Part shown: piece by piece, positions 24,477 to 33,635 of the stretch | How the letters are laid out: each line of letters opens with the position of its first letter | How positions within the stretch are numbered: position 1 is the first letter of the stretch | NCBI GenBank assembly: GCA_002686085.1 | Contig: NZAC01000011.1 | Location: 106,539 to 170,538 of the forward strand | Direction of reading: 5' to 3' | DNA length: 64,000 bases | Origin: Roseibacillus sp. | GTDB taxonomy: Bacteria > Verrucomicrobiota > Verrucomicrobiia > Verrucomicrobiales > Akkermansiaceae | The notes under the pieces: model-generated | What the model saw: only the letters and a program-made list of their open reading frames with translations | What the model was told of the DNA's origin: nothing | The model's database searches: none | Program-made: the position numbers and the translations under genes

Positions 24477-27068
24477 ATGAACCGATTCGTCGTCGTAATT
24501 CTCTCTCTGGCTTGCTCAACCCTAATAGGGATCTCGAGCGCCGAGGAGGAAACAAATCGATCCACCGGAATCAATCTGGCGCAAGGACGCGAGTTCTGGT
24601 CTTTCCGGCCCCTGAAGTCGGTTAGCCCGCCCGAAGTGAAAGATGAGTCGTGGGGGCATACACCCATCGATCCTTTCATTCTAGCCGAACTCGAAAAGAG
24701 ATCGTTGCGCCCCAACCCTGAGGCTTCCAGAAAAACGTTGCTCCGCCGGGCCATGTTTGGCTTGTGGGGTCTGCCGCCAGAGCCCTCTGAGATTGAGGCC
24801 TACCTCAACGATGAGTCCCCAGAGGCCTATGAGAAGCTCATCGACAAGCTTCTCGCCGGTCCCCATTACGGAGAGCGTTGGGCCCGACACTGGCTGGACC
24901 TCGCCCGCTTCGCCGAGAGCAATGGCTACGCCTTCGATAAGGACCGTGCTGACGCCTATCATTTCCGCGATTTCGTCATCAAGGCCCTGAACGAGGACAT
25001 GCCCTACAATCGCTTCGTGCGGTTGCAGATTGCGGGTGACCAGATGGAACCGGAAAACTATATGGCCCAGGCCGCCACCGGCTTCCTAGCTGCCGGCCCC
25101 TTCACCTCCCAGCAGACCCAGAAGGAGCGGGAACGCAGTCGCTATGAACAACTGGATGATATCGTCCACACCATGGGCACCTCGATGCTTGGTCTGACCA
25201 TCGGCTGTGCCCGATGTCACGACCACAAGTATGACCCTGTCCCCATCCGTGACTACTACCGGTTGGTCTCCTGTTTTTCCGAGACGGGATTTCAGAATCA
25301 TGCCCACGATCCGAACCCGGCCAAAACACGGGAGGAAAAGCAAAAGTTCGATGCAGCCCACGAAAAGCTCGTTGCCTCCAGGACAAAGTTCGAGCAGGAG
25401 GTTCTTCCCTCCCGGCTGAGTGACTGGCTTGCAACCCGTGAGGAACCTGTAGAAGCCGAGACTCTCAGCCCCTGGAGCCACATTGGCCCCTTTGGAGCCT
25501 CGGATTTTAAAAAGGCCTACAACGAAGCCTTTCCCCCGGAGAAGAGCGTCAACCTCTCCGAAATCTACGAAGATCGGAAATGGGTGGCCCGCCCCGAATG
25601 GAAGGACGGAGCCATCCACAACACTCTTAAGGGCGACAACAGCGCAAATTACCTGTTCCGCACCATCGAAGTCTCTTCAGCACGGTCTCTTCCTGTCTCA
25701 TTCGGCAGAGACGATGCCATCAAGGTGTGGTTGAATGGCGAGTCCGTACTCGCCAAGGAAACTCAGGGCGGAGTCGCCAAAGATCAGGATAAACTCACCC
25801 TCGAGCTCAAGGCTGGATCCAACCAGCTGCTGGTAAAAATCGTCAATGGAGGAGGGGGTTCGGGATTCTACTTCAGCACCTCACCCGAGGTGCCAGAGAA
25901 GATCAACACTATTCTCGCTCTGGCGAAAGAGGCCCGGAGTGAAACACAGACACTGGAGGTGCTAAAGTGGTATGCCCCGCGGGATCCAGATTGGAGTAAG
26001 CTGAACGACGCCGTTGATGAGCATGCCAAGAAAGCTCCCAAACCCGCTCTTATCAATATTTATGCTGCCCGAAAAGGCGGGGCGACGTACAACTTTGGAG
26101 CCGATACTCGTAAGGTCTACTTTCTCGAACGCGGGGAATCGAACTCTAAAAACGGACTCGCAACCCCGGCGTTCCTCCGTGTCCTGCAGTCCGAAGATGC
26201 CACCGAGGACTACTGGCTCAAAGAGACTGAGGCCCGCCCACCCCGGGTCGCTCTCGCCCATTGGATAACGGACGAGCAAAAGGGCGCCGGACACCTCTTG
26301 GCGCGAGTTATTGTAAACCGCCTCTGGCAACATCATCTCGGGCTCGGCATCGTGAGGACTCCAAGTGACTTCGGCGCACAGGGCACGCCCCCAACTCATC
26401 CTGCTCTCCTCGACTACCTCGCCGGAGAACTCATCAGGAACGAATGGAGGCTTAAGCCCCTGCACAAAATGATCATGATGAGCGCTGTCTACCGCCAGCA
26501 GGGGAACTCCAATCAGATGGCGATGAAAGTGGACCCGGAAAACAAACTCTGGTGGAGGCGGGGAGCCACACGCCTCGAGGCGGAAGTCATCCGCGATTCA
26601 CTGCTGGCGGTCAGCGGAACACTGGACAAACGAATGTTCGATAAGGGGACGGTCGATCAGCGGCACACCCGCAGAAGTATTTATCTCACCGTAAAGAGGA
26701 GCAATCTGATCCCCATCCTTCAGCTCTTCGACGCACCTGACGCCATGCAAGGTATCGGGCAGCGTATTGCCACCACTGTTCCACCCCAGGCTCTCGCCAT
26801 GATGAATTCTCCCTACGTGCGGGAACTTGCTGAAAAGTTTGCCCTTCGCATCCGCCCGGATGAGAGCGTCGCAATCCCCGAGGTCATCCACCGAGCCTAT
26901 GCTCATGCGCTATCCAGACCTCCTTCAACCGTCGAGGAGCAGCAAATGAGCTCCTTCATCAAAGGACAGGCTGAATCCTATGGCAATACGGACGAGGCTA
27001 TGAAAATGGCAATTGCCGACTTCTGCCAGACCGTGATCTGCCTCAACGAATTTATCTTTGTCGACTGA
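24477..27068 (+). CDS. DUF1549/DUF1553 (PSD1) domain protein with inserted beta domain
   Basis: The ATG at 24477 gives a signal peptide (MNRFVVVILSLACSTLIGISSA) and about 863 aa. DUF1549 spans roughly 35-290: PIDPFILAELEKRSLRPNPEASRKTLLRR, HYGERWARHWLDLARFAESNGY and CARCHDHKYDP. DUF1553 fills about 600-860 (LARVIVNRLWQHHLGLGIVRTPSDFG, AVYRQQGNSN). Between them a beta-rich stretch (DDAIKVWLNGE, LELKAGSNQLLVKI) resembles a carbohydrate-binding jelly-roll. The N-terminal cytochrome domain seen in many relatives is missing; the only CXXCH is the one inside DUF1549. Function is unknown, but such proteins pair with DUF1501, as here. Confidence 0.92.
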   Translation: MNRFVVVILSLACSTLIGISSAEEETNRSTGINLAQGREFWSFRPLKSVSPPEVKDESWGHTPIDPFILAELEKRSLRPNPEASRKTLLRRAMFGLWGLPPEPSEIEAYLNDESPEAYEKLIDKLLAGPHYGERWARHWLDLARFAESNGYAFDKDRADAYHFRDFVIKALNEDMPYNRFVRLQIAGDQMEPENYMAQAATGFLAAGPFTSQQTQKERERSRYEQLDDIVHTMGTSMLGLTIGCARCHDHKYDPVPIRDYYRLVSCFSETGFQNHAHDPNPAKTREEKQKFDAAHEKLVASRTKFEQEVLPSRLSDWLATREEPVEAETLSPWSHIGPFGASDFKKAYNEAFPPEKSVNLSEIYEDRKWVARPEWKDGAIHNTLKGDNSANYLFRTIEVSSARSLPVSFGRDDAIKVWLNGESVLAKETQGGVAKDQDKLTLELKAGSNQLLVKIVNGGGGSGFYFSTSPEVPEKINTILALAKEARSETQTLEVLKWYAPRDPDWSKLNDAVDEHAKKAPKPALINIYAARKGGATYNFGADTRKVYFLERGESNSKNGLATPAFLRVLQSEDATEDYWLKETEARPPRVALAHWITDEQKGAGHLLARVIVNRLWQHHLGLGIVRTPSDFGAQGTPPTHPALLDYLAGELIRNEWRLKPLHKMIMMSAVYRQQGNSNQMAMKVDPENKLWWRRGATRLEAEVIRDSLLAVSGTLDKRMFDKGTVDQRHTRRSIYLTVKRSNLIPILQLFDAPDAMQGIGQRIATTVPPQALAMMNSPYVRELAEKFALRIRPDESVAIPEVIHRAYAHALSRPPSTVEEQQMSSFIKGQAESYGNTDEAMKMAIADFCQTVICLNEFIFVD

Positions 27069-27069
27069 A

Positions 27070-28506
27070 ATGAGTAATCTTCCCTTCTATAATTCCCGCC
27101 GCAATTTCCTTCAGAAGGCTGGCCTCGGTTGCGGCTCCCTTGCCCTGACCAAGCTGCTCAGCGAAGAAGGCCTGCTGGGGCAGACAGCTATCGAATCCGG
27201 GTCGTCGCTGGCAGTTCCCGGGCCACACTTCGCCCCGAAGGCCAAGTCTGTGATATGGCTCTTTATGCCAGGCAGCCCCTCTCAGGTAGATACCTTCGAT
27301 TACAAGCCTGAGCTCCAGAAGCGCAACGGGGAAAAACTCATCGGGGCGGATCCCAAGACCGGGTTTTTTACCACCGATGGTAAGATTCTCGCTTCCCCTT
27401 TTTCATGGAAGCAGCACGGAGACTCCGGGACCTGGGTCTCCGAGATTTTCCCGAGCATGGCGCAGCATGTTGATGACATGGCTTTTCTCTATTCCTGCTA
27501 CTCGCAATCCAACAACCACACCCCGGCGATGCTGGAAATGAATTCCGGAATGTTCCTGCAGGGACGCCCCGCAATGGGCTCCTGGGTAACCTATGGCCTT
27601 GGCAGTGAAAACCAGAACCTTCCCGGGTTCGTTGTCCTGCACGGTGCCATGCCGCGCGGCGGAAAACCTATCTGGGCACCCGGCTTCCTGCCAAAGAAGT
27701 TTCAGCCTACTGCCATTAACGGAACTAATCCCATAGGCAACCTCGCACGACGAAAGAATATGGGTGACCAGCACCAGCGTGCCCAGCTCGATATTCTCAG
27801 GTCGATGAACCGGGCTCACGGAGAGCCCCGATCTCTTGAACGCGATCTCGCTGCTCGGATTGAGTCTTTCGAACTCGCCTACCGAATGCAAACCGCCGCC
27901 CCGGAAGCCATGGATGTGGAAAAGGAATCAAAAGCCACTCAACGAGCCTATGGACTCGACCAGAAGGAGACCCAGCTCGTTGGCCGTCAGTGCATCATGG
28001 CCCGGAGGCTTATAGAGAGAGGGGTCCGTTTCGTGCAGCTCTACGCAGGCACCAACGGCGGCGGAGGAGGAGTGGCCGACGTTCCGTGGGACGGTCATAA
28101 CGATATCGGGGCCAATCACCGAATCGCAGCCAAGAGCGTCGACCAGCCAATTGGCGCCCTTCTTTCCGACCTCAAGTCCCGGGGAATGCTCGAGGATACC
28201 CTCGTGGTCTGGGGAGGAGAATTTGGGCGCACCTCCGACGCACAGAGCGGTAAGGGTCGAGATCATAATCCCAACGCCTTCACCATGTGGATGGCCGGAG
28301 GAGGCATCAAGGGAGGTGCCCACTACGGAGCAAGTGACGAATTCGGCTACAAGGCTGTGGAAAACCGAGTCCACGTCAACGACCTCCATGCCACCATCCT
28401 GCACCTCCTCGGTATCGACCACGAACGCCTCACCTATTTCTTCAATGGGCGCAACTTCCGTCTCACTGACGTAGCTGGAAAGGTGATCAACGAGATTCTG
28501 GCCTGA
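27070..28506 (+). CDS. DUF1501 family protein, Tat-exported
   Basis: The ATG at 27070, one base after the preceding stop, gives about 478 aa; the 27058 start would overlap that gene. NSRRNFLQKAGLGCGSLAL is a twin-arginine signal. The mature part has the DUF1501 features AKSVIWLFMPGSPSQVDTFDYKP, GVRFVQLYAG and WGGEFGRTSDAQSGKGRDHNP, a sulfatase/alkaline-phosphatase-like fold without a sulfatase catalytic cysteine. It is almost always encoded beside a DUF1549/1553 protein in PVC bacteria, and the pair presumably acts together outside the cytoplasm. The downstream gene is convergent, 29 bp away. Confidence 0.93.
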   Translation: MSNLPFYNSRRNFLQKAGLGCGSLALTKLLSEEGLLGQTAIESGSSLAVPGPHFAPKAKSVIWLFMPGSPSQVDTFDYKPELQKRNGEKLIGADPKTGFFTTDGKILASPFSWKQHGDSGTWVSEIFPSMAQHVDDMAFLYSCYSQSNNHTPAMLEMNSGMFLQGRPAMGSWVTYGLGSENQNLPGFVVLHGAMPRGGKPIWAPGFLPKKFQPTAINGTNPIGNLARRKNMGDQHQRAQLDILRSMNRAHGEPRSLERDLAARIESFELAYRMQTAAPEAMDVEKESKATQRAYGLDQKETQLVGRQCIMARRLIERGVRFVQLYAGTNGGGGGVADVPWDGHNDIGANHRIAAKSVDQPIGALLSDLKSRGMLEDTLVVWGGEFGRTSDAQSGKGRDHNPNAFTMWMAGGGIKGGAHYGASDEFGYKAVENRVHVNDLHATILHLLGIDHERLTYFFNGRNFRLTDVAGKVINEILA

Positions 28507-28535
28507 CGCGATTCCACTCGCATGGGCCTACCGGT

Positions 28536-30128
28536 TCAGGACCCGGGTCGGGACGACTTCTTTCTCTTCGAACTGCTAACCTTTTCCTTGTATTCCGGAA
28601 CAGGCAACCCGTCATCAGGCTGATTCCAGAGCCGGTAGGGATCATCGAGCCGGCGCATCTCGGCCAGAAGGAGTGTCTCCATTTCCTCCAGCTTCCCGGC
28701 GTATCCCGGATCATCCGCGAGGTTTCGCTGGTGCTGCCCCGGCTTGTTGCCGGTGAGGTCAATTACTTCCTGGCTGTGATGCTGGCTGACGAGCTCGTGC
28801 GGATTCCGTGCGAGATGGAAGAGCTGGGTTTCCCGTATCTTCCCCTTGTCGGATTGATACTTGATCAGTTTCCAGTCCCCTTTCTTCACGCACCGCATGC
28901 CCGGACGGGCCCCACCACAATAGACCCCGTAGAGTAGCTCTCGGACCGATTGCTTCTCCCCGAGCAATACAGGCTTGAAGCTTTTCCCTTCGCTGGTCTT
29001 CGGTGCCTCGATGCCAGAGAGGTCACAAAGGGTCGCGAGAACGTCGAGGAGGTAGATATTACCAGGTGCCCGGGAGCCTGGCCGGATGCCCGGGCCCTTG
29101 ACGATGAATGGGATCCGCCAGGTGTGCTCGTAGAGGTTCTGTTTCCCCTGTAGTCCATGCCGGCCAATGGCCATTCCATGATCTGCGGTATAAAAGACGT
29201 AGGTGTTCTCCAACTCTCCCATCTCCTCAAGCTTGCGGAGAACCCGGCCAATCTGGATATCAATATTCTCGCTGCAGGCAAACTCTCTCCCCAGTTCATT
29301 ACGGATGGTTCGCTCATCCCTCCGCTTCCAGACCCCGGGAACGGCAACCTCGTCGCGAACGGTCATGTGAGTATTATCGAAGGGGTGCTGCGGCAGGTAT
29401 CCTACGGGAAGTGGAGGCTGCTTTGTATTCGCGGGTGGAGGAGACCCCGGATCCGTGTGATTCACCGCCCCATACTTGGCCAGCAATTCCGGTTTTCCAT
29501 CCCGCACATCGTGTGGGTGAGAGAACCCAAAGTAGATCAGGAACGGGGCCGTGTCCTTTTCCGATTCCCTCCCGGACAGGTAATTGAGGACCTGCTCCGC
29601 ATGCCAGGCGCTTCCGCTCTCATCCGTGCCTCCCCTCTTGGTCGCATCGTGACAGACCTTGAAGAGCGCGTTAGCCTTGTCATAGCTGTTACCCCGTTTG
29701 CAGGTCCGCATGGTGTCATAACCAGCCCGGTTGAAGACCGCCGGGATCGTCTGCATGGCGAGGTCAGGGGGAACCATTGCCGGGTTAGAGGCGTGGGGGT
29801 TCATGACGCGGTTCAATCGGTCCGGGATGTGCCAAACCGTGCGACCCGACATCACCATGTGCCGGGAGGGCGTGCAAACCCCACCCACCCACGCTCCCAT
29901 GTGGTGAGCTCCGTCGAAAACCATGCCTCCGGACGCCAGGGCATCAAGGTTCGGAGTTTCCAGAGGCGACTCCGAATTGTAAATCTTCAGGTCAAAAGGA
30001 GATTGATCATCGGCGATGATGAACAGGATGTTGGGCCGCTTCTCCGCTGCGGAGCATGGAAGAAGAAAAAGGCACCCTGCCAGCATGAGAAAGAGACCCG
30101 GAGGACAGGAAATACTTAAATTTGTCAT
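28536..30128 (-). CDS. Cys-type (family S1) sulfatase
   Basis: I use the ATG at 30128 (about 530 aa; MTNLSISCPPGLFLMLAGCLFLL signal) instead of 30206, which would overlap the upstream gene. FIIADDQSPFD is the N-terminal metal motif, CTPSRHMVMSGR the formylglycine site, and YTADHGMAIGRHG the later metal motif. The DDQSPFD and SGRTVWHI segments recall choline-sulfatase-like enzymes. The C-terminus is Lys/Ser/Arg-rich. It is third in the leftward sulfatase run, 13 bp after the preceding gene. Confidence 0.92.
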   Translation of the reverse strand: MTNLSISCPPGLFLMLAGCLFLLPCSAAEKRPNILFIIADDQSPFDLKIYNSESPLETPNLDALASGGMVFDGAHHMGAWVGGVCTPSRHMVMSGRTVWHIPDRLNRVMNPHASNPAMVPPDLAMQTIPAVFNRAGYDTMRTCKRGNSYDKANALFKVCHDATKRGGTDESGSAWHAEQVLNYLSGRESEKDTAPFLIYFGFSHPHDVRDGKPELLAKYGAVNHTDPGSPPPANTKQPPLPVGYLPQHPFDNTHMTVRDEVAVPGVWKRRDERTIRNELGREFACSENIDIQIGRVLRKLEEMGELENTYVFYTADHGMAIGRHGLQGKQNLYEHTWRIPFIVKGPGIRPGSRAPGNIYLLDVLATLCDLSGIEAPKTSEGKSFKPVLLGEKQSVRELLYGVYCGGARPGMRCVKKGDWKLIKYQSDKGKIRETQLFHLARNPHELVSQHHSQEVIDLTGNKPGQHQRNLADDPGYAGKLEEMETLLLAEMRRLDDPYRLWNQPDDGLPVPEYKEKVSSSKRKKSSRPGS

Positions 30129-30141
30129 TAGTTGAACTAGG

Positions 30142-31551
30142 TTAATTCTTCTTATTACTCTTCTTGCGCTTCCGTCTTCGATCCTCTTTTCCCGCCCTCC
30201 GGTCATCCCAGAGCTCGAGATCGAATTCGTTTTTCTGCGCAGGACCGGGCGTGCTGCGACCCCGGTCGATGTAGCTCTGCATGAGGGCGGTCAACTTAGC
30301 AGCGACTTCACCTCTCGATACACTGAGATCACTCGTCTCCCCGATATCCCCCTGCAGGTCAAACAACTCCCTTCGTCCATCCCGGTGGAAGATCTGCTTC
30401 CACGGACCCTGCCGGATGGCCAACCCGCCGGAGGCTTGATGAACAATCGCTTCTCGTACCGGTTCCGAACCACCTTCCAGAAGGGGTAGAATGCTCACGC
30501 TGTCCTCCCCAGCCCCGGGAGGAAGCTTTTCCTGAAGAATGTCCGCACAGGTCGCAAGGAGATCGTTCAGGCAGATCAGCTCAGAACATACCGACCTGGA
30601 CTTAATCCGGGCTGGCCAGCGCGCTGCAAAAGGCTCCCGGTGCCCTCCCTCGTAGATGCTGCCCTTATCCGCTCGCAAGGGCGGATAGGCGCGCCCAGCC
30701 GCGCCATTATCACCAGTCGCGATGACGAGGGTGTTCCTGCTCAACCCCTTCTTCTCCAGTTCATCAAGAATCAGTCCCAGCATGTAGTCGCCCTGATAAA
30801 CCCAGTCCGCATATTTGCCTCCCTTACCAGCACCCCCTCCCTTTCCGGCAAATTCGGGTGCCGGGGTGATCGGCTTGTGCGGCGGACACATCGGAAAATA
30901 GAGGAAAAACGGTTGCTTCTCTGAGCGAGACCGCTCGTCGATATACTCAAGCGCTTTCGCCATCATGAGCGGCTGGTTCTCAACTGCTTCCACATGGGAA
31001 ACCACAACGTCCTGCTCCAGGATACAGCCGATGTTGCGGGCATGGGTAAACCCGTAAAAGTAATCGAATCCGAGAGTATTCGGCCCCTCTTTGAAGCGGG
31101 TCCCGATGACCGGAGTAGACGGCCGGGTCTTCTTGTCTCCTGCCCAACCCAACCCGAGGTGCCATTTTCCGATGCAGGCAGTATGATAGCCGTGGCTCTT
31201 GAGAAAGGACGCTACCGTCAGGCGCTCTTTCGGGATGATGGGCCCAGAATAAGTATTCAGGACCCCGAATTGCCCGATGCGGGACGGATAGCGTCCCGTA
31301 AGGAGGCCATACCTGGTCGGCGTGCAGCTGGCCGCCGCCGAGTGGGCATCCGTGAATCGCATTCCGCCCCGAGCCAGACGATCGAAAGCGGGAGTCCTGA
31401 AAGGTGAATCTTCCCGGTTGCTTGGCGGCTGGCCCCAGCCGAAATCGTCAAACAGGACAAAGACGATATTCGGGCGCTCAATCGCCGCACCTACAGGACC
31501 TGTAAGGATTAGCACTGCCAGCAGCACGACGGATGGCACCCGGAAATTCAT
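30142..31551 (-). CDS. Cys-type (family S1) sulfatase, arylsulfatase-like
   Basis: This 469-aa protein has a signal peptide (MNFRVPSVVLLAVLILTGPVGA), the metal motif FVLFDDFGWGQ, the formylglycine site CTPTRYGLLTGR, KWHLGLGW and ATGDNGAAGRAYPPLRADKGSIYEGGHREP. All catalytic elements are visible. The last 20 residues are strongly basic (RKRKKSNKK). Its ATG overlaps the TGA of the upstream sulfatase by ATGA, so translation is coupled. A secreted enzyme that removes sulfate from glycans; substrate unknown. Confidence 0.93.
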   Translation of the reverse strand: MNFRVPSVVLLAVLILTGPVGAAIERPNIVFVLFDDFGWGQPPSNREDSPFRTPAFDRLARGGMRFTDAHSAAASCTPTRYGLLTGRYPSRIGQFGVLNTYSGPIIPKERLTVASFLKSHGYHTACIGKWHLGLGWAGDKKTRPSTPVIGTRFKEGPNTLGFDYFYGFTHARNIGCILEQDVVVSHVEAVENQPLMMAKALEYIDERSRSEKQPFFLYFPMCPPHKPITPAPEFAGKGGGAGKGGKYADWVYQGDYMLGLILDELEKKGLSRNTLVIATGDNGAAGRAYPPLRADKGSIYEGGHREPFAARWPARIKSRSVCSELICLNDLLATCADILQEKLPPGAGEDSVSILPLLEGGSEPVREAIVHQASGGLAIRQGPWKQIFHRDGRRELFDLQGDIGETSDLSVSRGEVAAKLTALMQSYIDRGRSTPGPAQKNEFDLELWDDRRAGKEDRRRKRKKSNKKN

Positions 31552-33026
31552 CTGGTAGTGGCACCTGGAAGTTCCGTGGCCTCAATTCCAACCTCTTGGA
31601 CCTGACGTTTGAGCTCAACCTCCAAGTCCGCAATGGCATCCCGATAGGAAGGTCGCCCCGCCACGTTATATAACTGCTCCGGATCCTCTTTTCGGTCAAA
31701 CAACTCGGCCGGATGACCAGGGATCTTCAGGTAGGTGAAGCGACCGGTCCGGATACCGTAGTGACCCGGGATCCCCCAATAGGTGTAAAACTGGGACTTC
31801 CTCCAATCCACCACCTCCTGCCCCTTGAGCAGGGATACCATACTGCGACCCTGCATGGCCTCCGGCACCTCCACCCCAGCAAGTTCCAGCAGGGTTGGGG
31901 CGATATCGACGTTGATGCAGAGCTCCTTGTTCACGCTGCCGGGCCTGATCAGCCGCGGATACCGGATGAGGAAGGGCATGCGCATGGAAGTCTCCAGAAT
32001 CAGCCGTTTGTCGTAGAGCCCGTGCTGACCCAGCCAATACCCCTGGTCCGAGGTGTAAACCACCACGGTGTCCTCGGTGAGACCCTCGGCATCGAGATAG
32101 TCCAGAACCCGCTTCAGGTTGTCATCGTTACCGGTGGCACAGCGGATGTACTTGTGAATCATGTGCTGGTAGGCCACCCGGATCTTGTCCCGGTCACTTT
32201 CAGAATCATGCTTCCACATCTGGTTGGGCGCATCATCCTTCAGATGGCGGGCATAGTAATTCGTGGTTGGGTCCCTCCTGCTGTCCGTCTTGGTGGAATA
32301 CAGCATGTGGAACTTGGTTCCCTGCAGGAAAAGCCGCTTCAGGTTGGAGTCGGTGTTACGGATGTCCTCATACAGTGAAGGAGGCTCGGGAATGCTCACC
32401 CCGGCCAGAAGATTATCATAACGCCTGGCATGACCATAGTCGTGATGAGGGGCCTTGAACTGAAGGCTCAGCAGGAAAGGCCTCTTCCGATCACGAGCCT
32501 TGAGCCACTTCAGGGCCATATCCGTATAAACGTCTGTGGAGTATCCCTCCACCTGCTTCCGATCCCCTTCGCTCCCACTGAAAGTTGGATCAAAATACTT
32601 ACCCTGCCCTTTGACCCTCATGTGTTTTTCATAGCCCTTGGGCTTACTCCGAAGGTGCCATTTCCCAACCAGCCAAGTCTGATAACCCACCTTCTGTAGC
32701 TCGACCGGGTATTGAGGCGAGGCCTCGTTAATGGATCCATTAAGCCCTCTCACCCCATTTTTGTGACTATACTGCCCGGTCAGGATGGTGGCGCGACTTG
32801 GGGAACAGATGGAATTGGCACAGGTGAAACTGTCGAAACGCATCCCTTCCTTCGCCAGTCGATCAATGGCCGGCGTCTTCGCGTGGTTCTTGAGATAGGT
32901 CCCATAGGCCGAAATAGCTTCAAAGGCATGATCATCCACGAGAACGATCACCATGTTTGGTCTTGCCGCCTGGGTAGGACTACCGCACAGGACACCGAGA
33001 AGAAGAATGGCAGAGAGGTATTTCAT
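31548..33026 (-). CDS. Cys-type (family S1) sulfatase, N-acetylglucosamine-6-sulfatase-like
   Basis: The 492-aa protein carries a signal peptide (MKYLSAILLLGVLCGSPTQA), the metal motif VLVDDHAFEAIS, the formylglycine site CSPSRATILTGQ and YTSDQGYWLGQHGLYDKR. The GQYSHKNGV and KWHLRSKPKGYE segments recall N-acetylglucosamine-6-sulfatase-like PVC enzymes. It is first in the three-gene sulfatase operon, with a 4-base overlap to the next gene. The 220-bp stretch upstream carries a gene fragment on the other strand. Confidence 0.92.
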   Translation of the reverse strand: MKYLSAILLLGVLCGSPTQAARPNMVIVLVDDHAFEAISAYGTYLKNHAKTPAIDRLAKEGMRFDSFTCANSICSPSRATILTGQYSHKNGVRGLNGSINEASPQYPVELQKVGYQTWLVGKWHLRSKPKGYEKHMRVKGQGKYFDPTFSGSEGDRKQVEGYSTDVYTDMALKWLKARDRKRPFLLSLQFKAPHHDYGHARRYDNLLAGVSIPEPPSLYEDIRNTDSNLKRLFLQGTKFHMLYSTKTDSRRDPTTNYYARHLKDDAPNQMWKHDSESDRDKIRVAYQHMIHKYIRCATGNDDNLKRVLDYLDAEGLTEDTVVVYTSDQGYWLGQHGLYDKRLILETSMRMPFLIRYPRLIRPGSVNKELCINVDIAPTLLELAGVEVPEAMQGRSMVSLLKGQEVVDWRKSQFYTYWGIPGHYGIRTGRFTYLKIPGHPAELFDRKEDPEQLYNVAGRPSYRDAIADLEVELKRQVQEVGIEATELPGATTR

Positions 33027-33084
33027 GAAAGGGTCCTGCCCTGCGCTCCGAGATCTTCGGGAACAAGCCAGTTCCTCAACCTAG

Positions 33085-33618
33085 GGCTTCGCATTCCTCA
33101 AGTCCAGCCTCCCCCCTGCGCCTAGCCGCCCGGACGTAGCCGACCTCCTGGTCAACGCCGAATCGATAGCTGCTCTCAACGTCTTCGGAGAAACCTGTGA
33201 GCCAGCGTCAGAAGGAAATGCCGGCAACCTGACTCCTCTCCTCCCAGCCATGGAAAGTAGGCAGGCAGAAATCGCCCTCCTCTTCATCAAACACCACGAA
33301 AACGTCTTTGCTGAGTCCTCCCTGCTCGAGAAAGTGAGGGAGAGCCAACTAAGTGACGTGGAAGAATATCTTCAGAACCTTTTCCGGTTTGAGATTGTCC
33401 CAGTGCATTACCGGAACGGATATTTCCAGGTTCATATCGATTATGCGGGATTCGATGACTCGACCCGTTACCAACTTGAGAGCTCGGCTGATCTGGGAAG
33501 CTGGGAGAGCGTGGAAGGATCAATTCATTCGTTTGAGGACAGCACCGAGCGAATTTTTCCCCTTCAGCTTCCGGGCGAATCCTCGAAGTTCTTCCGGCTC
33601 CGGCGACTGGGAGAGTGA
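33085..33618 (+). pseudogene. Truncated verrucomicrobial secreted-protein 3' fragment
   Basis: The frame is open from 33085 to the stop at 33618 (about 177 codons), but the only ATG is at 33250. Codons upstream still look coding, so the 5' end appears lost. The tail YQLESSADLGSWESVEG, then KFFRLRRLGE, matches the C-terminal module of many secreted Verrucomicrobia proteins. No signal peptide is present. It is either the remains of a longer gene or a short hypothetical protein of 122 aa starting at 33250. Confidence 0.45.
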
Positions 33619-33635
33619 ACGCAGAGCTTATCTGT

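Noticed and set aside
29157-30119. 320-codon plus-strand ORF opposite a sulfatase
   Set aside because: The minus strand encodes an intact sulfatase with all motifs; the plus-strand product is Arg/Gly/His-rich and unrecognised.
31713-32378. 221-codon plus-strand ORF opposite a sulfatase
   Set aside because: Shadow ORF in GC-rich coding DNA; no motifs.
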